A stretch of 64,000 nt of DNA from Spirochaetales bacterium (GTDB lineage: Bacteria; Spirochaetota; Spirochaetia; DSM-2461), in the NCBI GenBank assembly GCA_003247135.1, contig QKAW01000033.1, positions 1 to 64,000 of the forward strand, given 5' to 3'. The position numbers and the translations under genes are program-made. Under the pieces are notes generated by a model. The model ran no database searches. It saw only the letters and a program-made list of their open reading frames with translations, and was not told where the DNA came from. Shown here piece by piece: positions 55,833 to 64,000 of the stretch. Position 1 is the stretch's first letter. Every line of letters starts with the position of its first letter.

Positions 55833-56863
55833 TTGCTGGTTTAAGAAATGGAGTTAAGAATTTCGAGGCTGTAGAGAGACAAATGCCTGAAATTAATGAT
55901 GATGAAGTACTAATTAAAGTTGCATTTGCCGGAATTTGCGGTTCAGATATTCATAGAGGTGAAGAAGACAACGCAAAGTGGGATACAATTGTTCTGGGGC
56001 ATGAGTTTTCCGGTGTAATTGAAAAAATCGGGGCAAATGTTACAGGTTATAAATTGGGACAGAAAGTTTCAGCTGCACCTCTTTGTCCCTGCCATAAATG
56101 TGATGCTTGTCTAGAGGGAAATTTCTCACTATGTAAAGGTTATACCTTTGTAGGTTCAAGAAAAGATGGAGCTTTTGCAGAATACGTTGTATTTCCAGGA
56201 AAAAACCTTGTTCCGTTAAGCGATGATTTCCCATTGGAAAAAGGAGCTTTAATTGAACCAATAACAGTTTGTCTTCACCCGATTCTAAGACTAGGTAATC
56301 TTTTAGGTTCCACTGTTGCAGTTACAGGTTTAGGTGGAATCGGTCTATTAGCTGTTCAGATTTTTAAAGCTCTTGGTGCTAAGAATATTATTGTTAGTGA
56401 CGTTGTTGATGAAAAAATTGAGTTGGCAAAAAAACTTGGTGCAACCCACGGAGTAAATGTTCTAAGAGATAATCTTGTAGAAATTGCGGCAGGTCTTGGT
56501 GGAGCAGAAGTAGTTTTTGAGGCTTCAGGATCATTACCAGGTAAAAAATCTGCTATCCAGATTGCTAAAGGTAGAGGAAAAATACTACTTGTTGGAACAA
56601 ACCCTTCTCAAGAAGTTGTAATGGATGGTGTTCTTTTTGAATTAGTATCAAGAAAAGAGCTTGAAATGATAGGTTCCTGGATGAACTATTCCGCACCTTG
56701 GCCTGGAAAAGAGTGGTCAATAGCTGCCTGGATGTTAGAGACAGGTATGATTAAAACTGATGGAATAGTTACACATACTTACCCATTAAAAGATGTACAA
56801 ATAGCATTTAATGCTGTTTACGATCCAAAAGAACCAACAATTAAAGTAGTACTTGAAGCTTAG
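55829..56863 (+). CDS. zinc-dependent medium-chain dehydrogenase, GatD-like
   Basis: Catalytic zinc ligands are Cys in GICGSDIH, His-Glu in LGHEFSG and Glu in IEPITV; the structural zinc cysteines are CPCHKCDACLEGNFSLC, and the NAD site is GLGGIGLLA. Several blocks, FVGSRKDGAFAEYVV, IEPITVCLHP and ELEMIGSWMNYSAPWPGKEW, are strikingly like galactitol-1-phosphate 5-dehydrogenase (GatD). It should oxidise a secondary hydroxyl of a polyol or polyol phosphate. With GatZ-like and FucU genes following, 6-deoxy-galactitol (L-fucitol) chemistry is the most attractive inference. Confidence 0.88.
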   Translation: MIAGLRNGVKNFEAVERQMPEINDDEVLIKVAFAGICGSDIHRGEEDNAKWDTIVLGHEFSGVIEKIGANVTGYKLGQKVSAAPLCPCHKCDACLEGNFSLCKGYTFVGSRKDGAFAEYVVFPGKNLVPLSDDFPLEKGALIEPITVCLHPILRLGNLLGSTVAVTGLGGIGLLAVQIFKALGAKNIIVSDVVDEKIELAKKLGATHGVNVLRDNLVEIAAGLGGAEVVFEASGSLPGKKSAIQIAKGRGKILLVGTNPSQEVVMDGVLFELVSRKELEMIGSWMNYSAPWPGKEWSIAAWMLETGMIKTDGIVTHTYPLKDVQIAFNAVYDPKEPTIKVVLEA

Positions 56864-56871
56864 GAGACATT

Positions 56872-58197
56872 ATGAACGCAAGAGATGAATTTATAGAACT
56901 GTTAAAAGGAAATAAAAATAAGAAAGGAACAGGTTTGTACTCAGTTTGTTCCGCTCACAACTATGTTATTAAAGCTTGTATGCTACAAGCTAAAAGTGAT
57001 AACTCTATTGTATTAATTGAGTCAACATCTAATCAGGTAGATCAAAACGGTGGATATACAGGAATGAAGCCTGCTCAGTTTGTTGAGTATGTTAATACTT
57101 TAGCAGACGAAGTTAACTTTCCAAGAGAGAAAGTATTACTAGGTGGAGATCATTTAGGTCCAAACGCTTGGCAAAAACTGAATTCCGATGAAGCAATGAA
57201 AAACTCCCATGTATTAATTGAAGAGTATATAAAAGCCGGTTACCAAAAAATACATTTAGATGCAAGTATGTTCCTTGCTGATGATAAAGGTGACAGACAC
57301 AAAGCATTAGCTGATGAAATTGTTGCATCAAGAGCAGCAGCACTTTGTAAAACAGCAGAAGAGACATGGGCAAAATACAGATCTGAATTCCCAAAACCAA
57401 TATATGTTATAGGAACAGAGGTTCCAATTCCAGGTGGAGCTCAGGAAGAAGAGGATCATGTAGATGCTACAACTCCAGAAGATGCACATAAAACTATAGC
57501 TGTAACAAAAGATGCCTTCCTTAAAGCGGGACTTGATGACGCATGGAGCCGTGTTTATGGTGTAGTTGTTCAACCCGGGGTAGAGTTTGGTGATGATCAG
57601 GTATTTGATTACAGCAGAGAGAATGCAAGTAAGTTAATAAGTGCAATTGATGATTACGATCAACTTGTTTACGAGGCACACTCAACAGATTATCAGACAG
57701 AAGAGGCTTTAACTCAGTTAGTTGAGGATCATTTCTGCATATTAAAAGTTGGTCCATGGTTAACTTATGCTTATAGAGAAGCACTTTTTGCTCTTGCTCA
57801 AATAGAGAAAGAGTTAATGGCAAATAAAATTAGTCAGCAGTCATATTTAGTAGAAAGACTTGATGAAGTTATGGTTGAAAATGATGGATATTGGAAAAAA
57901 TACTATCCAGGAACACCGGAAGAGCAGGCTTATAAAAGAAAATATAGTTTTTCAGACAGAAGCAGATACTACTGGCCTGATGCAACTTTAACATCTGCAA
58001 TTAATAAAATGTTTACTAACCTTACTAATGAGGGTATTTCCCTTTCATTATTAAGTCAGTATCTGCCAAATCAGTATTTATCTGTAAGAGCAGGAAATAT
58101 AAAAGCAACACCTGAAGAGCTTGTTTTAGATAGAATCAGAGATGTTGCATCGATATATGCCAGAGCATGTAATTTAAAAGGAGGAAAATCTTGTTAA
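56872..58197 (+). CDS. GatZ/KbaZ-like protein (PF08013 family)
   Basis: Strong family blocks: [64 protein letters not shown] and [15 protein letters not shown]. In E. coli GatZ and KbaZ are called the non-catalytic partners of tagatose-bisphosphate aldolase. Another member of this family has been shown to be a tagatose-6-phosphate C4-epimerase in Agrobacterium. No GatY-type catalytic partner lies in this operon, so here it may act alone as an epimerase or aldolase on a ketose phosphate. Its stop overlaps the fucU-like gene by 7 bp. Confidence 0.9.
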   Translation: MNARDEFIELLKGNKNKKGTGLYSVCSAHNYVIKACMLQAKSDNSIVLIESTSNQVDQNGGYTGMKPAQFVEYVNTLADEVNFPREKVLLGGDHLGPNAWQKLNSDEAMKNSHVLIEEYIKAGYQKIHLDASMFLADDKGDRHKALADEIVASRAAALCKTAEETWAKYRSEFPKPIYVIGTEVPIPGGAQEEEDHVDATTPEDAHKTIAVTKDAFLKAGLDDAWSRVYGVVVQPGVEFGDDQVFDYSRENASKLISAIDDYDQLVYEAHSTDYQTEEALTQLVEDHFCILKVGPWLTYAYREALFALAQIEKELMANKISQQSYLVERLDEVMVENDGYWKKYYPGTPEEQAYKRKYSFSDRSRYYWPDATLTSAINKMFTNLTNEGISLSLLSQYLPNQYLSVRAGNIKATPEELVLDRIRDVASIYARACNLKGGKSC

Positions 58198-58622
58198 GAG
58201 GGATTGATCCGGTTATTTCGCCGGAATTATTGGACATTCTGTTTAGAATGGGTCATGGTGATGAGATTGTTATTGCAGATGCATTTTTCCCGGGGGATAC
58301 TTTTGGGCAAAGAGTTATTAGAGCTGATGGTATTAGAATACCTGATCTGTTAAAGGGAATTCTTCCATTAATTACATTGGATAGTTATGTTGATCATCCA
58401 TTAATAATGATGGCAGCTGTAAAGGGTGACACTCTGGATCCGGAAGTTGAGAAATCCTACAGAAAACCTGTAGATGAAATCTGGCCAGGAACACCTGAGA
58501 TCGAAAGAATTGATCGATTCGATTTCTATGATAGAGCAAAAAAAGCATTCGCTGTAGTTATGTCTGGTGAAGTAGCTAAATACGGAAATATAATTTTAAA
58601 GAAAGGTGTAATTAACCGGTAA
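58191..58622 (+). CDS. fucU: L-fucose mutarotase
   Basis: The protein follows E. coli FucU almost block by block: [48 protein letters not shown]-type [17 protein letters not shown] and the ending [11 protein letters not shown]. FucU interconverts the alpha and beta anomers of L-fucose (RbsD fold), with the catalytic His of GHGDE and Tyr residues conserved. At 143 residues it has the usual length. The start TTG 58191, overlapping gatZ, follows AAAGGAGG. Its presence is the best single clue that this operon handles L-fucose. Confidence 0.93.
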   Translation: MLRGIDPVISPELLDILFRMGHGDEIVIADAFFPGDTFGQRVIRADGIRIPDLLKGILPLITLDSYVDHPLIMMAAVKGDTLDPEVEKSYRKPVDEIWPGTPEIERIDRFDFYDRAKKAFAVVMSGEVAKYGNIILKKGVINR

Positions 58623-58644
58623 GGTTAATTTTAAAGGAGAAATA

Positions 58645-59688
58645 ATGAGTTACGCAGAAACAGGAAAATTTGAGATTGCAGCAGATGGTGTTGATCCAAA
58701 ACTAGTTCCAAAAAGAAAATTAAGAACAGGTGCAGAAATGCCAGCTATAGGTTTAGGTACTTTTGGTTCAGATAGATTTACTCCAGCTGAAGTTGCATCA
58801 GCTGTTATTGGAGCTGCTGAAGTTGGTTACAGACACTTTGACTGTGCTTCAATTTATGGAAATGAAAAAGAGATTGGTGAATCTTTTAAAGTAATAATGG
58901 ACGGTGGAATTCCTAGAGAAGAGTTATTCATTACGTCAAAATTATGGAATGATAAACACAACCCGGAAGAAGTAATACCACAATGTAAACAATCTTTAAA
59001 GGATTTAGGATTAGACTACCTTGACTTATACTTAATTCACTGGCCTTTCCCTAACTTCCACCCTATTGGTTGTTCAGTAGATTCAAGATCACCGGATGCA
59101 AAACCATATATTCATGAGAACTACATGAAAGTGTGGAGAGAACTTGAAAAATTAGTTGAAATGGGTCTTGTAAAAGCTATTGGTACATCAAACATGACTA
59201 AAGCTAAAATGGAACTTCTTTTAAAAGATGCAAAAATCAAACCAGCAGTAACAGAGATGGAGTTACACCCACACTTTCAACAAACTGAATTATATAACTA
59301 CTATGTATCAGAAGGTATTCAACCAATAGGTTTCTGTCCAATCGGTTCACCAACAAGACCAGACAGAGATAAAACAGAGACTGATACAGTAGATATTGAA
59401 GATCCGGCAATTGTTGCAGCAGCTAAGAGACTAAATGTTCACCCAGCTACAGTATGTGTTAAATGGGGATCTCAAAGAGGACAAATACCTATTCCTTTCT
59501 CTGTAAGAAGAAACGAGTATTTAAGCAACCTTGAAGGTGTTGTAAAAGATCCTTTAACTGCTGAAGAGATGGCTGAAATAGCTAAAAACGATAAAAACTG
59601 TAGACTTATTAAAGGTCAAGTATTCCTATGGAAAGAGAACCAAACATGGGAAGATCTGTGGGACCTAGATGGTACTATAGCAAAATAG
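58645..59688 (+). CDS. aldo/keto reductase
   Basis: The catalytic tetrad of the AKR family is visible: Asp and Tyr in VGYRHFDCASIYGNE, Lys in LFITSKLW, His in YLIHWPFP. The late motif IPIPFSVRRNEYLSNLEG is the cofactor-binding end and favours NADPH. At 347 residues it is a little long because of an N-terminal 25-residue extension. As the last gene of the operon it may reduce L-fucose to L-fucitol, or L-lactaldehyde to 1,2-propanediol; sequence alone cannot separate these. A clear terminator follows. Confidence 0.92.
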   Translation: MSYAETGKFEIAADGVDPKLVPKRKLRTGAEMPAIGLGTFGSDRFTPAEVASAVIGAAEVGYRHFDCASIYGNEKEIGESFKVIMDGGIPREELFITSKLWNDKHNPEEVIPQCKQSLKDLGLDYLDLYLIHWPFPNFHPIGCSVDSRSPDAKPYIHENYMKVWRELEKLVEMGLVKAIGTSNMTKAKMELLLKDAKIKPAVTEMELHPHFQQTELYNYYVSEGIQPIGFCPIGSPTRPDRDKTETDTVDIEDPAIVAAAKRLNVHPATVCVKWGSQRGQIPIPFSVRRNEYLSNLEGVVKDPLTAEEMAEIAKNDKNCRLIKGQVFLWKENQTWEDLWDLDGTIAK

Positions 59689-59721
59689 CTTCTTTTTTTA
59701 TTTAATAAATATCTCCAAATT

Positions 59722-59749
59722 AATCCCTCGAAAGAGGGATTTCCTTTTT
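59722..59749 (+). terminator. rho-independent terminator of the fucose-type operon
   Basis: AATCCCTC-GAAA-GAGGGATT is a perfect 8-bp stem with a GNRA loop followed by TCCTTTTTA, 33 nt after the aldo/keto reductase stop. Confidence 0.85.
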
Positions 59750-59789
59750 ATAACAATTTATGTTTATCAGAAAATTATAGAATATTCCG

Positions 59790-59841
59790 GTAAAAGTATA
59801 AATTTTTACGGTTGTGCTCTAAACTGTAAAAACAATTTTAC
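59790..59841. promoter_or_regulatory. two GTAAAA/TTTTAC inverted repeats upstream of the second YesN gene
   Basis: GTAAAA and TTTTAC pair across 8 nt at 59790-59809 and across 4 nt (GTAAAAACAATTTTAC) at 59826-59841. The second overlaps the -35 box. They are good candidates for operators, possibly for self-control by the regulator. Confidence 0.45.
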
Positions 59842-59866
59842 TGATAAAGTATCTCGGTTATATAAT
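59837..59866 (+). promoter_or_regulatory. promoter of the second two-component gene set, leaderless
   Basis: TTTACT (59837-59842), an 18-nt spacer and a perfect TATAAT (59861-59866) stand only 6 nt before ATG 59873. No ribosome site is present, and transcription should begin at or next to the ATG. Confidence 0.65.
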
Positions 59867-59872
59867 GGTTTC

Positions 59873-61435
59873 ATGTTTAATTTAATATTTGTTGATGATG
59901 AGTCAATTATAAGAGATGGTATATCCAGTTGTGTTCCCTGGAATATAAATGGTTTTAATTTGACAGGTCTGTTTGAAAATGGAACACAAGCTTTGGATTA
60001 TATAAAAAATAATCCGGTGGATGTTGTTATTACAGATATTAATATGCCTTATATGGATGGCTTAACATTGAGTAAAATATTAGCAGAGCAGTATCCTCAA
60101 ATAATGGTATTACTTTTATCGGGATATGATGATTTTGAATATGCTCAGCAAGCATTAAAAAATCATGTAAGAGATTTTCTCCTAAAACCAATTACTGCCA
60201 GTGAGTTATCTCAAACTCTGGAAAATATTTACAAAGAAATAACAGAAAAAAAAGAACAAGAGAAGACCAATGAAGAGATGAAGGAGAAACTTGAACAGAG
60301 TTTTCCTCTATTAAGGGAACGCTTCTTTAACAGACTTGTAAATGGAAGACAGACTGAAGAGAATATAAATCTACGTAAAAATTATTTTAAGTGGAATGAT
60401 TTGCAACAACTTTATCAAGTTTCAATAATAAAAATTAGTGAGAACTGGAATGAACTTGAACGAATCACCCTTTTTGAATTCTTAAAGAATAATCTGGATG
60501 AAACCTATGAAGTTTTTTTTAATACAGATGAAAATGTTGTTATTCTATCTCAGGGCAGTGATATAAGATATATATCAGAAAAAAGAAGTGATTTTATAAA
60601 ACTTATTCTTGCATACAAGAGTAAACAGGATAAAGAGCCTCCTTCTGTAGGGTGCGGTGATATTGTTACTGGTATTGGAAAAATTCCAAACTCTTATAAA
60701 GGAGCAATAAACGCATTGGATTACTGTAATGTTTCAGGTTTATCCCAGATTCTTTCAATTGAAGATATAAGAGACTCAAAAAAAATTAATATAGAAGATT
60801 TCTGCAGGCATTTGTCTGATGTTATTGAACAATTAAAAGATGGGAAAAAGAACAAAACAATAGAAACTCTTAATAATTTATTTGATTATCTTGAGTCATC
60901 CTACTTAAATAGTGATGAAGCGATTATATACTATACGAGAATACACCATACTTTGGAGTTATTTAAACAGGAAATGGGCTTACCCGGTAGTATTCTGCCA
61001 ATGAATGATATAAAAGACAAGTTTTTAAAGCTTAATAAAGCCAGGGAGGTATTTACTGAGATTCTTTTTGAAATAGAAGAGAGCCTTGAGAAAAGAAGAA
61101 ATGATATTATTCACTCCAGAATTGATAAAGCAAAGGATATAATATCTCGACGTTATACAGAAAACAGTTTTTCTCTTAATGATATTTGTAGCGATTTATA
61201 TCTGTCTACAAGTCAATTTAGTTTTTTATTTAGAGAGGGTACTGGACAGACATTTGTAGAGTATTTAACTTCTTATAGAGTTGAAGAGGCTAAACGATTA
61301 CTAAAGACAAGTGATTGCAAAGTTTATGAAGTTGCAGAAAAGGTCGGTTATCAAGATCCACGATATTTTTCCATAATATTTAAAAAATTAACTGGAGTTA
61401 CAGCATTAGAATATAGAAAGAGACTTGAAGAGTGA
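59873..61435 (+). CDS. YesN-type response regulator (REC-AraC)
   Basis: The receiver has FVDDES, the phospho-Asp in VVITDINMPYMDG, LLSGYDDFEYA and LKPI (residues 1-120). A coiled-coil linker and unknown middle part precede the AraC DNA-binding domain (FSLNDICSDLYLSTSQFSFLF and VYEVAEKVGYQDPRYFSIIF). It overlaps the sensor kinase gene by 4 bp. The start is fixed by the receiver fold at the first Met, although no ribosome site is present. It is a paralogue of the regulator at 29.4-31 kb and presumably controls a sugar transporter lying beyond the window. Confidence 0.92.
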   Translation: MFNLIFVDDESIIRDGISSCVPWNINGFNLTGLFENGTQALDYIKNNPVDVVITDINMPYMDGLTLSKILAEQYPQIMVLLLSGYDDFEYAQQALKNHVRDFLLKPITASELSQTLENIYKEITEKKEQEKTNEEMKEKLEQSFPLLRERFFNRLVNGRQTEENINLRKNYFKWNDLQQLYQVSIIKISENWNELERITLFEFLKNNLDETYEVFFNTDENVVILSQGSDIRYISEKRSDFIKLILAYKSKQDKEPPSVGCGDIVTGIGKIPNSYKGAINALDYCNVSGLSQILSIEDIRDSKKINIEDFCRHLSDVIEQLKDGKKNKTIETLNNLFDYLESSYLNSDEAIIYYTRIHHTLELFKQEMGLPGSILPMNDIKDKFLKLNKAREVFTEILFEIEESLEKRRNDIIHSRIDKAKDIISRRYTENSFSLNDICSDLYLSTSQFSFLFREGTGQTFVEYLTSYRVEEAKRLLKTSDCKVYEVAEKVGYQDPRYFSIIFKKLTGVTALEYRKRLEE

Positions 61436-63210
61436 AAAGAAACATTGTTTTTGGAACATTGGAGTCCAGAATATATATAATATTTACTGTAATGTTATTC
61501 TCTACAATATTTATTCTCCAATTAGTATTTTTTCGTTTTGTTACTACAACAATAAAAAACTCAACAATAGATAATAACAGGACTTTATTGAAACAACTTG
61601 TCAGTCAAATTGATTCATATATAAGTGAGGTAGAGAAGCTTTCCTTAACCATAGCTGAAGATATACAAATCCAGAACTATCTGGAGAATGAAAATGACCC
61701 TAAATCCTCTTACGATTTGGAGTATAAACTCTATAACTATAAACAAGCCAGAACAGATATATCTAATATACTTGTATATAGCAATAAAGGAAAGTTTTTG
61801 TTAGGGGAACCTGATGCCAAACTTAACCCCTGGACTGATATTGAGAATAGTAAATGGTACAGAGATGCAATAGATAAAAATGGAAATGCTGTTATTTCCA
61901 CATCATACGTTCAAAATATAATTGTTGATAGTTATTCCTGGGTAGTATCTTTAAGTAGAGAGATTTACTCAAGTAATACCGGGGAGTCCCTTGGGGTTGT
62001 TCTTGTAGACCTAAAATTTAACAAAATTGATGAACTTTGCAGATCATTAATATTAGGGGAAAAGGCGTATAGTTTTATAATTGATTCTATGGGAAATTAT
62101 ATTTATCATCCAACTCAGCAGCTATTAAACAGCAATCTGCGTTCAGAACCAATAACAGAACTTTTAGAATTGAATGACGCAAATAATAATGGATACTATT
62201 TTTTCTCTGATAAGTACTACTTAATAGAGACTTCAGTTTTTACTAATTGGAGTATTGTTGGAGCAACACATAATAGTGACATAATAACCGATTGGAAGAA
62301 TGTACAACTAATATATACTGTTATTGGTCTTCTACTTTTTTTAATTGTTGGCCCGGCAACAAAAAGAATATCATCAGGAATAACACAGCCAGTTAGAAAG
62401 TTACAGGCAATTATGAAAACTGTTGAAAATGGAGAATTCAACTTAATTGGAAAGATAAAAGCTACAGAAGAGATTCAAAAACTTGCATATGACTATGATA
62501 TTATGGTTGGAAAAATAAGGGAACTTATAGAAACAAGTGTAAAGGATCAGGAGCAGAAAAGAAAAAGTGATCTTATCGCTCTTCAAGCCCAGATTAATCC
62601 ACATTTCCTATACAATACATTAGACTCTATAATCTGGATGGGAGAGATGGGGCAGAATAAAAAAGTTGTAAAAATGACCTCAGCTTTATCTAAACTTTTT
62701 AGAATTAGTATTAGTAAAGGTAATGAAATTGTAAAAATCAGAGATGAAATTGCTCATGTACAATCATATCTAACTATTCAGGAAATGAGATATCAGGATA
62801 AATTCAATTTTTTAATAGATATTGATCCGGAACTGAATGAGTATCACATAATAAAAATTACTTTACAGCCATTAATTGAAAATGCAATATATCATGGAAT
62901 AAAAGAGTGTAGTAATAAGGGTTTTATAAAAATTACTAGTAAATTTGAAAATGATATTATTAGTATTAGTGTTGCTGATAATGGTTCTGGAATGTCAGAT
63001 GATCAAGTTGAGAACCTTTGTAAGGGTTTGGAGTCAAATAGTGACGAATACCCTGCTTTCTCAAAACAGGGTATAGGGTTAAGCAATGTTCATCAGAGAA
63101 TTCAACTCTATTTTGGCATCGAGTATGGATTAAGTATAAAAAGTTCTCCGGGCTTTGGGACTACTGTTACCGTAACGATACCAGCTCTTACTCAGGATGG
63201 ATTAAAGTGA
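61432..63210 (+). CDS. YesM-type sensor histidine kinase
   Basis: TM1 (about residues 12-36), a dCache-like extracytoplasmic sensor (WYRDAIDKNGNAVISTSYV), TM2 (about 288-304), HAMP and a His_kinase domain with QINPHFLYNTLDSIIW (near 390). The HATPase has IENAIYHGI, ADNGSGM and KQGIGLSNVHQRI, and is better preserved than in the paralogue at 27.7 kb. The start is GTG 61432, overlapping the regulator stop. Its stop overlaps the GTG start of the following sugar-binding protein, giving a coupled three-gene sensing unit. Confidence 0.92.
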   Translation: MKRNIVFGTLESRIYIIFTVMLFSTIFILQLVFFRFVTTTIKNSTIDNNRTLLKQLVSQIDSYISEVEKLSLTIAEDIQIQNYLENENDPKSSYDLEYKLYNYKQARTDISNILVYSNKGKFLLGEPDAKLNPWTDIENSKWYRDAIDKNGNAVISTSYVQNIIVDSYSWVVSLSREIYSSNTGESLGVVLVDLKFNKIDELCRSLILGEKAYSFIIDSMGNYIYHPTQQLLNSNLRSEPITELLELNDANNNGYYFFSDKYYLIETSVFTNWSIVGATHNSDIITDWKNVQLIYTVIGLLLFLIVGPATKRISSGITQPVRKLQAIMKTVENGEFNLIGKIKATEEIQKLAYDYDIMVGKIRELIETSVKDQEQKRKSDLIALQAQINPHFLYNTLDSIIWMGEMGQNKKVVKMTSALSKLFRISISKGNEIVKIRDEIAHVQSYLTIQEMRYQDKFNFLIDIDPELNEYHIIKITLQPLIENAIYHGIKECSNKGFIKITSKFENDIISISVADNGSGMSDDQVENLCKGLESNSDEYPAFSKQGIGLSNVHQRIQLYFGIEYGLSIKSSPGFGTTVTVTIPALTQDGLK

Positions 63211-64000
63211 GAAATCTATATTTTATTCTACTTAGTATAATGGCATCACTTGTTCTATTTATGCTATTTTCCTTCTCATTTAGAAATCTATATACAAAGA
63301 AAATCAAACTTGAAGCCCCTATAGAGATAATTTTAAAATCTACAGAGGGAGAAACCATGGACTTTTGGGATGTTGTCAAACTTGGAATTGCAGAAGCAAA
63401 AAAAGAGTTTGGTATATCCGTCAATATATCTGGACCCAGATTTGAGAAAGAGATTAATAGGCAGATTTCTATTATGAATAGAATTATTGAAGAAGAACCT
63501 TCTTTAATTGTCCTTGCTGCATCTGATTACCAAAAATTATCTGGCTCAGTTACTAAAGCCCACAACAACAGGATTCCTGTAATCGCTTTGGATTCTGATG
63601 TTAATTCAGATTTCCCAGTCTCATTTGTTGGAACGAACAATATAATTGCAGGTCAGAAAGCCGGTAATGAAATGAAATTATTAATATCTGATTCTGTTAG
63701 AAAGGATATTGCAATTGTAAGCCATATAAAGGAGACAACAACTGCAATTGATAGGGAAAAAGGAGTAAGAACTGCTTTAGGAAATAATAAAATTATTGGT
63801 ACCTGGTTTTGTGATGTGGAAGAGGATAAAGCATATTCTATAGCCTTAAACCTACTGGAAAATGAAAATCTTGGAGGGATTATTGCTTTAAATGAAGTCG
63901 CAACATTAGGTGTCGCCAGAGCTATAGAAGAGAAAAATGCAAAAGATAGGGTTATAATCGTCGGGTTTGATAATGCTATCCGGGAATTGACCTATCTTGA
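63207..64000 (+). CDS. membrane-anchored sugar-binding protein, cut by the window end
   Basis: The frame starts at GTG 63207, overlapping the kinase stop, and runs off the window. An uncleaved-looking N-terminal helix (LYFILLSIMASLVLFMLFSF) is followed by a type I periplasmic binding fold. It shows VVKLGIAEAKKEFGI, IPVIALDSDVNS, VSFVGTNNIIAGQKAG and IIALNEVATLGVARAIEE, patterns of the ribose/xylose-binding class. The calcium loop of MglB is absent, so its sugar probably differs from that of the first set. Its place suggests a sensor subunit for the kinase rather than a transporter part. Confidence 0.85.
   Translation, partial: MRNLYFILLSIMASLVLFMLFSFSFRNLYTKKIKLEAPIEIILKSTEGETMDFWDVVKLGIAEAKKEFGISVNISGPRFEKEINRQISIMNRIIEEEPSLIVLAASDYQKLSGSVTKAHNNRIPVIALDSDVNSDFPVSFVGTNNIIAGQKAGNEMKLLISDSVRKDIAIVSHIKETTTAIDREKGVRTALGNNKIIGTWFCDVEEDKAYSIALNLLENENLGGIIALNEVATLGVARAIEEKNAKDRVIIVGFDNAIRELTYL

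Noticed and set aside
57113-57823. Minus-strand open frames opposite the GatZ-like gene
   Set aside because: They are cysteine- and leucine-rich shadows without ribosome sites; the plus-strand gene matches GatZ/KbaZ throughout.

Overview
The window reads as chromosome of a low-GC (about one third GC by eye), anaerobic, sugar-fermenting bacterium. The best fit is a free-living spirochaete of the Spirochaetaceae type. This is inferred from the mglBAC order, the many YesN/YesM-type two-component systems paired with sugar-binding proteins, a large single-chain PurL, frequent TTG/GTG starts and several spirochaete-style proteins of unknown function. No rRNA, tRNA, CRISPR array or intact mobile element was recognised.

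Region 1-3.2 kb is an accessory scar. It holds the tail of an IS3-type transposase, a lipobox-bearing retropepsin-like aspartic protease, a short gene missed by ordinary ORF calling that encodes a double-glycine-leader (bacteriocin or pheromone-like) peptide with a frame break in an A-tract, a decayed ORF, a cluster of palindromes, and a membrane-anchored LuxR-type regulator. Region 3.1-10.4 kb is housekeeping: a rhomboid protease, galE, a SanA-like protein, trxA, arfB, a Gfo/Idh/MocA oxidoreductase, a MORN-repeat protein and three unknowns. Region 10.5-17.3 kb is a signalling block: an unknown protein, a double-receiver protein with a degenerate first receiver, a hybrid histidine kinase with Hpt domain, and a convergent chemoreceptor. 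Region 17.3-22.3 kb holds exonuclease III, a phosphoesterase, an AraC/ThuA/Gfo-Idh-MocA sugar cassette and an iron-ADH-fold protein that has lost its metal ligands.

Region 22.4-31 kb (minus strand) is a galactose/glucose uptake system: YesN regulator, YesM sensor kinase, an MglB-like lipoprotein, a beta-barrel protein, then mglB, mglA and mglC. Region 31-46.6 kb (minus strand) has a Zn/Cd P-type ATPase, a GH13 protein with a 13-unit SATK tail, malQ, a GAF-GGDEF cyclase, a purL broken near its 5' end, a GH36 alpha-galactosidase and a polysaccharide deacetylase.

Region 46.8-64 kb is the most interesting part. After an M23 peptidase come two GH29 alpha-L-fucosidases flanking a sulfatase, none with an export signal. 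Next are a GntR/LacI-hybrid repressor with twin operators and a five-gene operon: FGGY kinase, GatD-like dehydrogenase, GatZ/KbaZ-like protein, FucU mutarotase and aldo/keto reductase. Together they look like cytoplasmic breakdown of imported sulfated fuco-oligosaccharides followed by an L-fucose route that lacks the usual FucI isomerase and FucA aldolase here. The window closes with a second YesN/YesM/sugar-binding-protein trio, the last gene cut by the window end.
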